Positions 11,286-23,900 of a DNA stretch of 64,000 nt are shown here, piece by piece. How positions within the stretch are numbered: the stretch's first letter is position 1; every line of letters begins with the position of its first letter. The notes below the pieces were generated by a model, which ran no database searches, was not told the origin of the DNA, and saw only the letters and a program-made list of their open reading frames with translations. Origin of the DNA: Acanthaster planci (lineage: Eukaryota; Echinodermata; Asteroidea; Valvatida; Acanthasteridae); assembly GCF_001949145.1 (NCBI RefSeq), contig NW_019091396.1, positions 1,884,992-1,948,991 of the forward strand, read 5' to 3'. Both the position numbers and the translations under genes were made by a program.

Positions 11286-11649
11286 ATCGGACATCTCATT
11301 GGCATGGCCATAGTGGATTCAGAGTGGTAGAATTAGCCTTTTGGAAGCATGGCAGGCACAAAAGGAATGCTTTTGATTTGAGTCAGATAAAAATAGAAGG
11401 GGGAAAAGTGAAGTGGGTAAATTAAGAGTAGCCTTGCCACATGACTGGTTTTACTATTTTGACCGGTGCACCGTGCAGGCTACACGCGCTGGTGAGGTCA
11501 GCCGAATAGCACTACCAGTAGAGGGTACTAAATTTACAAGAGACGACCTGGTGAAGTCTGGTTCCCTGCCCAAATATTCCCTGACGACTCTTGATAAAAA
11601 GTCTTAGGTCTGGCATCACCCACGGATATAAACAGCTATGACGCAAGGG
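11286..11649. other. Intergenic stretch, nothing recognised
   Basis: No gene, RNA or clear repeat is seen between the tandem family-A repeat and the SINE that follows. Confidence 0.5.
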
Positions 11650-11830
11650 GTCAGGGGGGAGCGGGTTATCGTAGCGGTTCTTTCCTCGCTTTGTACCAAT
11701 GAGGCCCGGGTTCGAGTCCCGGCTTGGCCTAGGTTTTAAGTGCATTTGGTTTCCAGTCCATACTCGCCCCGCGCAGGTTTTCTCCGGTACTCCGGTTTTC
11801 TCCTGCCTCTCAAACTAGACCCGTCATCAT
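11650..11830 (+). mobile_element. tRNA-derived SINE
   Basis: There is a pol III B box GGTTCGAGTCC at 11709-11719, preceded by an A-box-like segment and CTCGCTTTGTACCAATGAGG, as in tRNA-headed invertebrate SINEs. It is followed by a body with GCGCAGGTTTTCTCCGG, TACTCCGG and TTTTCTCCTGCCTCTC, which is characteristic of widely distributed SINE central domains. The 3' end is unclear. Confidence 0.7.
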
Positions 11831-12367
11831 CGTGTCACTGTATAACTTAAACAGGACGACAAAATTTCATCTATTTTATTTAAAACAGTCAATCAAAATC
11901 CTGACTGCTTCTTCCCCGCAAGTGACAACAAAAGACAAATATTTAATTCCCATATAAAACCCAACAACGTAAGAGTGATGTGTACCTAGCATTATTTGTA
12001 AGGGGAAGGGGAATGGAGTAAAGGGGTAACATCTGTTGCTATAGGCCTTTTTCGTGTGAAGTCACGATCATGCTGGACCTATGATGTGTTGTGATGGTAA
12101 TGAGTGCATAGTGTTGTGATGGTAATCTACAAATTCAAGTGTGCAGCGTTCGCACGTGCACTTGCACCTGGTTGAAGCTGCTTGTAGGAATGCACGCAAT
12201 CACCATGGCTAAGGTGGTCCACACGTGGTAGCATTGTTCACCTTTAGTCACGTGGGTGAAAAAGGTCTATAGATGTGTAGCGTTCTATCTTGTAAGTTTG
12301 CTCAAAATCCAAGACAACGCTGAACACAGCCTCTTTTAAACCAAACAATGAGGTGTTTCACGGCAAC

Positions 12368-12373
12368 TTTATT
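12368..12373 (-). terminator. Candidate polyadenylation signal for IDH2
   Basis: The plus strand reads TTTATT, so the minus strand reads AATAAA, about 2.6 kb past the IDH2 stop codon. Confidence 0.25.
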
Positions 12374-13562
12374 TTCTCTCAAGGTTTCTTCACCAGTTTG
12401 TGGACACTCTAAGAGCCTTTGGGTGTGTACTACGAGGGCGTGATTTTCATACGAAACCAATGTGACCTTACAAAAGGAAAACTCTTTGCCAAAAAGAGAA
12501 ACCTATCCTCCATAAACGACAACACTGTTTACAAAATAAAACCCTCAAAAACAACAAAACGGCAAGACATTCAACATAATAAGATACTTGGGAAGGAAAA
12601 TGCTGCTTTGATAACATTATGTACAATAAGCAGAACTGCTGGTAATAATTAATCCAACCAAGTTGCACAATATTTCTAGAACTTTTCTTTGGTGCAATTT
12701 GTAGTGGCACACAGATCGCAGCTAAGAGCTACCAAACACATGCTATCCATTGTTTTGGGTGGTGGCAAAGGGTAAATACTCCAAATATAAGTAACCTATT
12801 ATTCTAGTGTCTTAGGGGAACCAAAATACCATCTCCATAGTGCAGTGTTGATGTCCGGTCCTTTTCTAAATCTTAGGTCGAGTTCGGACGGCCTGTTCTT
12901 GACACGGGTTTCTTGTTCTCGCGCTCGAACGTCGGGAACACGGCTAAAGAACACTGTTCCCAGAACAGCATCATGCACCACCTCGTCGTCAGGGTTTTAC
13001 AGGAACACACGGGAAAACTTGTGAGATTTTGATTTTTGAACAGCCGCAAAAAATATCGAGATGGCTCACAAAGCTGGAGACAATGGGAAATTTTACAAAA
13101 TTAACAATACTCATTTTCCACAGCAAAGAAATAAATGTTCCTTTTTAAATAGAAAAGAATTCAGCCCAGCTTTCCAAAGTTTACTCTGAAAGAACCTACA
13201 TGGATGCCGCCATGATGCACGCAAAAACCAGCAATAACCGGTTGTACGTTCCCGGTGTTCGAGCGGCCGACTAACGAACTAGAAATCAAGTGGTTTGTGA
13301 ACATACGGGAACAAGCCGCCCGAACTTGGCCTTATTGTTCAAGGTGAACTGTAGAGTAGGAACTGGATGAGGTAAAAAAATGCAAAAGTGGGGAATAATA
13401 TTTGAGCATGTGATATCTTTAATACTGGTTGTGCTTGCCAAAATAAAAAAGGACAGCAGCACAAGGGGCATGCCTTCATTATTAACATCATCGGAGTATT
13501 GCTTTCTCTTTGTTGTACTGCTCACAAATTCTGAACAAATAGTACAGCGTCCAGACAGCCGT

Positions 13563-13716
13563 TTCACAATAGTGCGCCACCAAGAGTTGGCAACGGGTTG
13601 GCCAATCACAATGCGCGAAATTTGTCGACCCATTGCGCGTTTGGAAATGGTCGACAAATTTTGCGCGTTATGATTGGCCAGTGTGTTGCAAACTCTTGGT
13701 GGCGCACTATTGTGAA
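13563..13716. mobile_element. 154-bp near-perfect hairpin, MITE-like
   Basis: The first 26 bases (starting TTCACAATAGTGCGCC) are the exact reverse complement of the last 26, and the pairing continues inward with only about ten mismatches through GGCCAATCA and AATTTGTCGACC. The loop lies around TTGCGCGTTTGGAAA. The whole element is therefore one long foldback. No clear target-site duplication is visible. It lacks coding capacity and is probably a miniature non-autonomous transposon. Confidence 0.85.
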
Positions 13717-14944
13717 TCGTTGGTATTGCCCAGTATTGCACAACAGAAATTTCCGAGGTCCTCACAACTGAGACTTTTGTAAAACAGATTTTGCCATGAT
13801 TTGAAAGTGTTCCTTTCCCAAGTGTTGAACGTCTAAGCTATCCTACTAAAGCTACGTCAGCTTACTTCCCCTCGGGGATTGGTGTGACCTGCACAGCAAA
13901 CGACCTCAAAATTATATAGCACACACAACAAAAGGTTACCAACTGGGAGGAAAATGATGTGGACCTTTGCAATAATTAATACAGAAACCTGTGACACCTC
14001 GCCGGAAAAGTATAACCATATACGAGTTTAAGAAATTCAAGTAAACTGTGGGGTTAGTAGCAAGAAGTCCCTCTAAAGAAATTCATGGCTCCTTCAATAA
14101 CTTATTGAAATTCATAGTCCTCACTCTGAAAATAAAAGCTCTTTAATAAAACTAGCATCATTTGCTACTTTGCAATTATGAGCCAACATGTTTCATTCAC
14201 AAGACTAAATTACACTACCTATTTGAAATCACACAAGAAGGAATAAAATTCACCAAGCTAATACTTTGCAGTCTTGTGACAATTCTTGGGTATTTCTATA
14301 CACCCTAGCTGACCCCTTGTACCCTCTAAAAAGATGCTTCTAACTTCAAGTGTTTCAAAAGCACACAGGCTGTTTGACGTGCTTGTCCAAGCTTTTAAGC
14401 ACGAATAGCAAAATTTCAGGCATTACTGTGACAAGTAGTAAAGGGGGAACTAAACATCAATTTCATCAAATAGCTTCGTGTACAATAATGCCCAGCAAAT
14501 TTAATGACTTGGCCAAATTTGAGCAAAAACTAAGACCCGATCAAAATTGTCTGAGAATTTGGCTTGTAACAACTTAAAGAAGTTCCTCTAAATCTACTCA
14601 GAAAATATTTGCAATGCAAAAGCAGCTTACCAGTGATATTTAAAGGTATTCCATATTGCTTGTTAATGGTTCCCGTCAAATTTTTGCTAAGCAATACTTT
14701 CTGGTTAGAAGCGCCATAAAATTGGAGCATGTTGTTACTAAGCAACAAAAAATGGATGCTTTAAAACCACTACAAAATTAGAAGCATGTTGGATGGGGAA
14801 CAATGTACAAAATATCCCACAGAATAGCCACTTTGCATTGTTTTCAGTAACATTTTATGCATCTCACTGTTGTCCTGGATACTGTGTCTACGGCAACACA
14901 ACGGATGCCACCACTAACCTAGTCGCCTCGGCGTGAGGACAGAT

Positions 14945-17900
14945 CTATTTCCCCAAAGCCTTGCTGAGGTTCTCAGAGATGGTATTCAAGAAATCCATGG
15001 TGTTCAGGTAATGCTCCGGCTTGACGCTGTTGACAGAGAATGAAATAAAGGGGGGGGGCAAGTTAGGAACAGATATTCTCACATCTGAGGACTATGCTAT
15101 TTTAGAAGCTAATGATGGTGATCTATGCAGCAGACTTGCCACAGTCATAGGTTTTGCCCGCCAGATGCTCATAACCTGTGACTGGTCAGCGGTACAAAAA
15201 AAAACAGAAAAACAGGCAATACAAGTATTCCATAGAGAACCTCTTGAACACATGCCAGAACAGAATGGAATTAAGTGGGTTATTATGGAGGTGTTTGAAG
15301 TTATAACTGAAAAAAATTGAACATTCAGAAGGTAAAAACAGTGTTGTGGCTACGCCCGTCGACACCTGTCGGGAATCTCCACCACAGCGTTCTACCATCC
15401 GGAAACAGCCCACCAACCAGCACAAAAACACTTAAATATCCAAGAAAAAACAATAGTCCCTATGAAAATTTCATATTTTTACCTAAAAAATAGAATCCTT
15501 AATCAATTTAAAGCTTAGAAAAACTCTCTGAAAAACCGAACTAGAATCTCCTTAAGCGGGCCCCTCCGCTTGCCATTACTAAATTGTCCTGAACTAAAAT
15601 ATCGCTGGCTATAACACTGATGAACATCCTGATCTTATTTGAACACAAACTTAAACTGTTTCCATTCTTGACATGCCCCTTAACCATAAAAGAGCCGCAG
15701 AGAGGGGAGGGTCTCACTAGTTTTTTTCAGTATTGTCATAATGCATTTTTTCACGCACTGAATCTTAAGGCCTTTTCCAGTAACATTTGGCAGTGATTTT
15801 GGCACCACTTTTGTGAAAAAAAAGTGAGCCCCTAATCTGCACTCCTCCCATAGATGTATTCAATGCATGTAGGCTGACACGTAGAAGGCCATGAACTTCA
15901 AATGACCGCAAAATCAAACTCCTAGGTTTGTTTGAATTGAAACTTCATATTTGCACTGATAATGAGCATTTTCACATGCATGTGATATAATAATCAGACA
16001 CATGAAAGCTGAGTTGGGGGGGGATATCCCACGGCTGTGAAATGGTCTAAAAAAAAGCCTGCCTCTGTTCGGTTTGTGCATCAAAGCTCCTAAGGGCCTG
16101 GCTCAGGTCCTCGGTTACCAGTAGTATTATTGCAGACACTTCATCTTCCCAGGTCGTCAGTCACAAAAGATGACAAGTAAACACCAATTTCAACCACACT
16201 GAATGGAACCAGCTGCACAAGGCAAACTTGAACCAGCGAACTTGAAAACAATTTTTCCTAGCAACAAAACACAAGATACACCCTCGTTCCGTCCCCAAAT
16301 ATTCTGAATTGTACCCTGTTTCCAACAGCATAATTCTGAGGGAGCATTTCCTTACTAAAGTTACTGTCAAATCAATATTCCCCGTACAAACCCTGTCATG
16401 GGATTTCCTGAGCATTGGTTCAAAGTTATTGTGGTCATAAAAACAAGGTTGTCAAAGTGGCCGTTCTACCACAATCTGAAAACCATTTATTATCCTTAAG
16501 AATCCGAGAGGTATTTTGATGGAAGATACAAAAATGGCTTAGGTGCTTTTGTTTTTGGAAGCCAATGTTTCCTATGGCAAAGTTATGACTATACATAGCT
16601 CTCTTATGCAAATGAGCTTTTCATAAAGACCCACACAGCTTGCTCAATGTGTACTAACTACACTTGCATGGTGGATCCATCTGGTCACTCCAAGTAGTGC
16701 ACTCAACTTTACCCCAGTTGGAATAATCACGAAAAAGTTTACTGCATCCTTCAATGTAATGCCCTCCCCCTTCCCGGGCTTGACATTCCCCCTTCTGCTA
16801 ACTTACTTCTTCAGTCCGTGAATGCATCCAGCCAAGTCCTTGGTCATCAGGCCAGAGTCTACGGTGTCCACACAAACCTTCTCCAGTGTGGTACAGAAGC
16901 GGGCCAGCTCTGGGTTATTGTCCAGTTTGGCACGGTGCTCCAAGCCCCGTGTCCATGCAAAGATACTGGCGATGGGGTTGGTGCTGGTTTGGTTACCCTA
17001 TGGTCAAGACCAACAAACAAGCAAACATGTCTGCAGGGAACTCTCAGAGTAAATTTAAAAATGCAGTGCTCGGAGGGAACCGAGTTGTAATCCAAGGATC
17101 AAGTTTGCTGTTTGATTCCACACTTCACTGAGGGGAGAAATGTTTACAGAAAAACAAAACAAAAACACAAAAATCATTTCAAACTCACAACAGACAAGTT
17201 CCTGTAAATTCCCACCCAACTACAATTGGACTGACTCAAACTTTGCCGGCCCAGTTGGGTAAGCCCCAAGTACTGTTGTGGCAGTGCCCACAGTTGGGCC
17301 GACATTCCGCAAGTCCATCATTTGGGAAGCTTTCCTCCAGGTTTTACCTTCTGGTGTTCTCTGTAATGCCGGGTGACTGTTCCATGTGCGGCCTCTGCTT
17401 CGATGGTTTTGCCATCTGGACAAACCAGCACGCTAGTCATGAGACCCAGGGAGCCATAACCTAAGCAACGTTGCCAAGAAAATAAAAGACAGAAATTTTG
17501 CAAAGTTTTAACTTGCTTGCATCTACGTTTTGAATAGGGGAAATGTTAATTATACACTTGGAGATTTTGCCCTTCACTAATGTAAGTTTATAAACACAGT
17601 ACACTCAGTGTTGTCTGAGGGCTTGCGAAAAAATATAAAACTCTTGTTTGCATGGGACTCGAACCCATGACCTAGGTTCAATTCTAAACTTGTTCAAGGA
17701 TCTACACTTTTTTTCTTGAGCATCTTCAAAAATGCACCTTTTTCTTTTATTCCACCAAATGGTTGTATTTCTGCTTGTGAGCTCATTAATTTTCTGCAAT
17801 CCCACAGGGTGTTTACAGTAAGGCATGGCATAATCAGGAGGTATCATAGAATTATTTCTATAAATCCCGAATTTGGGACTGATAATTTCCAGTTCCGGGT

Positions 17901-20900
17901 ATTTCTTTTAAAAGTGGCGAAGGCTACATTCAGAGCTGAGCGCATAGTTTTTCTACTATTTTGGAGGTATCTTCGGGGAAAGGGGAATTAAAAAAATCTC
18001 ATGGCTAACCCCCACAAAATTGTAACGAAAAGTGATCTTCTGGCCACAATCTTGAATTTCCAGTGAAAAAACAGAGGCCAACCTCTTCCCAAGAGTCAAC
18101 AGGTAGCCCTATTTCGGTCTCATTTTGCAATGTTTTCTATGGTCGCATACATGTATTTAGTGTAGTGCAACCCATAGCGCGCGAACTAAACACGAAATCA
18201 CAACCCTGACATCGCTGATGTCACAACTACCAATGACCAGTCAGAAAAATCAGTATTGCATCTTCATAGTAATGTAATGCGTATACACTCGCCATACACA
18301 CTCAGCACGTCGTATGCGTGGGATGCAGATTCATGACTTGCATGTACCTCTACGATGCAGTGCATGAAAGCCTGTGCTGATTTAGATCTTGTATGCAGAA
18401 GCGACGTCAAATCATAGCGTTGTCGAGATGTACCGGCCACACGCTGTAGTACAGTAAACCATGGAGGAATGGCCCACAGTTAAGTGCGATCGCGCTGCAA
18501 AGGCGCTTCAAAACAGAAGTTTCAGACTTTTTACTGCCGCTGCATTCATAGACTTCAGCATTACTTCTGCTGGGCTGGTGCCAGGGACCAAACTATTCTT
18601 GGTTGCAAAAGGTTCTATTTTATTTGGTTCAAATTCCAACAGCATCTAGAGGGCGTGCATCGCAATCAACTATTTTGCCGCATATGTCACAATATTGTTT
18701 AACTAGACTGCCGGACTACCCAGACGAGGGCTTTTGCTAGACCACCGCGGTTTTTACTCGAGTTTGGCTAGCGGACCAGCGTTAAGGTCAAACCCTGGTT
18801 AATCTGCAAATCAACTGCTAAAACCACAGAACTGTGCAATAAGAAAAACTTCTGCCGATAATTTACTCTTCAAATGCAAGCTACAAAATAGGGCCAATTG
18901 TAAATGTGTTTTTCTCAACAAAAAAGAAAAGAGGCAAAAATTGAGATCCTTATGTCACAAAATGGAACGAACAGGAAATTTGAAGTAGCCAAGTATCCAT
19001 TCTAAATTTTCAGTTTTTTGGTTTTGTAAGATCATAAGGTACTAATGTCTCAAGTTTGTTTTCGGTAAAGGACACTTCGTGGGACTAATAATGAATTTCA
19101 AATGTTTTTTAAAAAGTGCAGTTCTCTATATACTGATCTTGAAGAAGACGTCGAAGAGGTTTCACAGTTTAAAGAAGAGAACAAAGTTGCACAGAAATTA
19201 TGGGTGGGGAGTTGAGGGGAATTGAAGACTCTGCCTGGGTTTTGTCAGTATTCACCTTGAGCCACAACATCTGACTGAACATCCCCGTCGTAGTTCTTGC
19301 AAGCCCAGACAAATCCACCGGCCGACTTGAGGGCTTGGGCCACCATGTCATCAATGAGACGGTGTTCATACCAGATGCCCTGATCCTCAAACTGGTTTAT
19401 GTAGTTCTTCCTGGACATCAGATATAAAAAAACACTTTCCTCAAGTATTCCACAAATGGAGGATTTTGGAGCAAACGTTGTCCCTTTCACCCTTTTGCAC
19501 CTGGGGACATGTAAATGCGATCTGGCATTCTGTACACACAGGCATAGCTGACGGGTTAAGACATCAAATGCCTGGATTCACATCCAGCTGATATTTTAAA
19601 AATGCAAATTAAATGTCACAGCCATTAGGCCAAAAAAAGAGTCTCCAGTTTCTGATCAAGAGCTGGCTCCCAATGGGGTGTGGCGATGCAGCGTTTTCTT
19701 TCACCCTCACTTTTTTCTGGAAATGATGTACGATAATGCGTGATGTCCATTGTGACTGCATGCACATGTAACTCCAGCCGTTACCAACACTAAAATAGAC
19801 TGGCTCCTGCATTTTCACTGTTTAAAAGCATTTTCAGCTTGTACATGTATACAGGATATAAGACCACTTTGTTTGTCTGGTTCCCAGATGTATAATACAG
19901 AAATGACGTCATCTGAGAAAGAGTGCCCAACTAAATATATGGGGAACTATTACGGGGACTCCTATACTGTACATAATACTCAACTGTACCCCATCTTAAC
20001 ACAATAAAATTACGAAGTAGCATGATTCCAGTTGATTAAGCAAGTTTGGCAGCTTTTGGACATTCTTTTGTATAAAAAAAAAGACTTTTTATTTTGCCAA
20101 TGTGCAGGTCTACGACGATGTGCGCGCTGACCAGAAACCAGAGACTTTGGGGGGGGGCCCTAAGCAGATCAGAAAGTCCTGAGCTGTTAATCACCAGATT
20201 GGGGTAAAAAAAGTAGAAAGATATGTGCTCACAGGTAGATGTCCTCAAAGATGTCTTTGAAACGGCCGTCATACTTCTTGAGAATGGTGTTCTTGGTGCT
20301 GAGATACAACGGAAACTTCTTGGAAAGGGCATACTGGAAACAGCTGTGGGCAAATCCTTCAATGGACTGCAAGGCAAGATAAGATGAGTTTCATTGCTGA
20401 ATTCATTTCAGAATGGTTCAGAGAGACGAGTGTGCGTAACAGACTAACGCTAAATCTCGCACTTTCGTTTGCAGCAGATGCAGTGGTCTGTACCTCGTCA
20501 TTGTTGTACATGCCCAGACCGCAGCCGCCTCCAGAGAATTTGTAGACTGGGAAGACTCGCTTTTCGCCTCCACCCTCGGGGGTGAACACCAGGTCAAACG
20601 TGCCGGGCTCGTCGGTCACAAAATCTGTTGCACGGTACTGCAAATAGTACAGAGATGAGACTTTCAAGTTTATGTCCTGGGGCAAATGTTAAGAGCAGAA
20701 TGCTGCTACAATGCAAAGGAAATCAACAGTAGCTGAGCTTACTGTCAACACATCAGGCTGTGGTTGTTTTCAACGGTCTTTCAAGTCTGTGTCCATCTCT
20801 TCTGCTGACTGTTTAATGCGACTCCATGGATACAGTTGTTCGTTAATGAATTTTCCCTGAATTCTTCAAAATCAAATGATGTGCCAGAGCGAGATATTGT

Positions 20901-23900
20901 GGTCAGACAGCGGCTGTATTCTGACCACTTACGGCATTTGCTTGACCCAAAGCACATGTGGTCAAACAAAATGTCCTCAGGAGATGCAAAGCTCTATGTA
21001 AAAATACAAAAATTAAAATGCTATCCAGGTGTTTCCTCTTGCTTTTCTTTTTATGACATTTAAATTGTAAAAGGTTGCTCTCATAAGACCTTGGTATCAG
21101 TATATATGATCAACAGCTGATATTGTCAGAATGAAATTGAATGTACGTTTTGTCAAACCAGTTTTTTTCTAGCTTAATTTCCTGCACTGCTGTCATGCAC
21201 TGCGAGCAGCAAACCAACGGCACATCCTGCCGAAACAAATTTTGGATATCAAGAAGCAAGTCAGACAATGGCGGCTGGTTTATAGATGACTGAGTATGTC
21301 ACAATCATTAAGAAAAGTGAGGCCTTGTGGACAAGGTAGGAACTTGAAGGTGTTAAAAAATGTTTGAAAAAAAAAGAAAAGAGACAAATTTTGAAAATCT
21401 GCTCTACATTTCCATACCAGTTACATGTCCAAGAATGACAAAAAGTTAGAAATGATGACAGCAATAAATGTTTCTGGACTTCTACTTTTGCTTCAAGAAC
21501 TACAGAGAACTCTTGAAAATAACGATTAAAAAATTTATCCACCAATGGCTGCAGCCTCACCTGATCTCCAAAAGCGTGGCGACCAATGACAATAGGCGCA
21601 GTCCAGCCGGGGACCAGACGAGGGATCGTCTGACACAGAATCGGTTCACGGAACACGGTGCCACCTATGATGTTCCTGATTGTGCCGTTTGGGCTCTTCC
21701 ACATCTTCTTCAAATTAAATTCTATCATTTAAATTTGAAAGGAAAAAAAAATGACTGACACAGCATTTCCAAAATAGGGTTTTGTATCTCCTGAACTCAG
21801 GACAGTTACATGTACTTTGCTACCGATATCAACTTTTCCATTGGTGCCATTTCTTCTGTCTGTAAACTGTAGCACTATGGACTACAGTTAGAAATAACCT
21901 TCAGCTGTCAAAAATGTAGAATGCAGCTGATAATAGCAGACACTTTAGCCATGCCTAAAATGAGCTTCCAGAGTTACATGTATGGCTACATGTGTACATG
22001 TATACAAATGCCCACATATTAAAATGGACAAAGATATAGCCGAAGCCGTAGCCAACAGATTTGGAAGTGGCCTCAAATTCCTGGCACTGTCGCTTGGTGT
22101 CTTTCAGCCAGTTGTTTCTTCTCATGCGAAGGCACCGTAGGTTTGTTCAAGATAAATACTGATCAAATACACATACATGTACAAGTATTCGATCTGTCCT
22201 TCCCACAAGAGAGTGCATGGAGACACCCATCTGTTCTTACTCTTGAGAGTCACTTGACTGCCATTTGAGGCACCTGCACACTGTCTACAGTGCAGACATT
22301 GGTAAACAAGTGACAATGATAATATGCAAACATTACAGATTTATGCCCTACACGACAACTTTCTTGAGCATTACTGTAAAGCCATTTGTTCCCACCTTTT
22401 AATTTTCATCTTCAAGATTTAGTTTTGTAAATTTATTTCTCTCATATTGAGAAAAAAATTCCATTTTCAAGATGTATTTTTTTGCATGAGAGATGTTAAT
22501 TTATATAACGGGTTTTGCCCTTACCCAACGTGTATATTAATATACACTGTATGCTCAGTGCTTGCCCGAGAGCTTGTGAAAAAAGTCACAAGCTTACTCG
22601 GGTGGGACTCAAACCCATGACCTCCTGCTTACTAGTGCAAACGTCTTAACCACTCGACCACCGAGCTTGCCGGGGTCGGCTGGCCGATCCGAGTCAGGTG
22701 AGGCAGCGGGTACCGCGAACTATTTTCAAGATGTATTTTTTCGTTGGCGAGATGTTATGTAACGGGTGTTGCCCTTACCCAACGTGTATATTAATAAACA
22801 CTGTATGTTCAGTACTTGCCCGAGAGCTTGCGAAAAAAGTCATGAGCTCTCGGGCAAGCACTGTATGCTCTCGGGCAAGCACTGAGCATACAGTGTTTAT
22901 TAATATACACGTTGGGTAAGGGCAAAACCTGTTATATGAAAAAAAAAATCCAGTTTTGACAGGTCTTTATACCTGGAAGTTGCCACGGTCAGTAACCCAA
23001 ACTGTTCCGAACCCATTCCATTGATTTTTGGGTACTGCTGTCAACATTCATTAATTTTGGGCCTTTATAAATCACTTCAATCTGCAGATTTCCCCTCAAT
23101 TTTTATATATCATAATTAAAAAACCTTTTTTCTTGTTAATTTTTGGGCCATCAATTCTACGTTTTGCACATCTTTGGTTATGCTGACTGTTCAAAAACTA
23201 CTGGACGTGAACACAGCACATATCAAAATAGATGGTGGCAACTAAGACGTTGCGTCATACTTTATTTCTGTGGATGATTGCTACCCGCTGTCATGTTTTG
23301 ATACGGCAGAGAATCAGCCAAACGAGTTTAGACTCTCTGACTCAATGTAACTCCACTTTCTGTCTCATAAAGTTCACAATGTCTGCTACGGTCGGCCATT
23401 CCAACCTTTTTTATTAAAAACCTAGAAATCTCTCTACCTTTCACCCTCTCCTCATCTGGAGTGATGGTGGCACACTTGATACCCACGTTGTACTTGAGAA
23501 TGGCGTTGGCACAGTCAATGGTGACCTGGTCATTTGTCTGGTCTCGGTAGGGTAGGCCAAGGTCAAAGTACTTGATTTCTAGCTTCAGATAAGGGAAGAT
23601 CAGCTGTAACAGACAGGAAGAAGTAAGCACAGTGACTTTAAGAAGTTGCCTTAACTCTTAAACGGTTAATACACATAACGGTAAATACAATCACCTTTCT
23701 TGTTGGACATTATAAATTGTACCTAACCTAGCTGGAAAGACTGACTCTCACGCTGAAAGTACATGCAAAATGTGGTGACATAACTACAGTGCTGGTGCCC
23801 GTCAGGTGGGTGCACCTGCTCTCTAGTAGAAGTCCTCCCTCCCCCTCACCAGTGCCTTCCAGGTGGATATTTTGCAATGTGCACATCCTGTTGACACATG

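Larger units (their letters stand above)
11831..14944. other. Region downstream of IDH2, possibly its 3' untranslated region
   Basis: No coding exon is recognised. The only clear minus-strand AATAAA hexamer I noticed is at 12368-12373, which would give IDH2 a 3' untranslated region of about 2.6 kb containing the hairpin at 13563-13716. This is inference; an AAUAAA variant nearer the stop codon may be used instead. Confidence 0.35.

Noticed and set aside
15021-15320. 99-codon plus-strand frame beside the last IDH2 exon
   Set aside because: It overlaps the antisense of the IDH2 splice site, has no family resemblance, and its length is within chance for this stretch.
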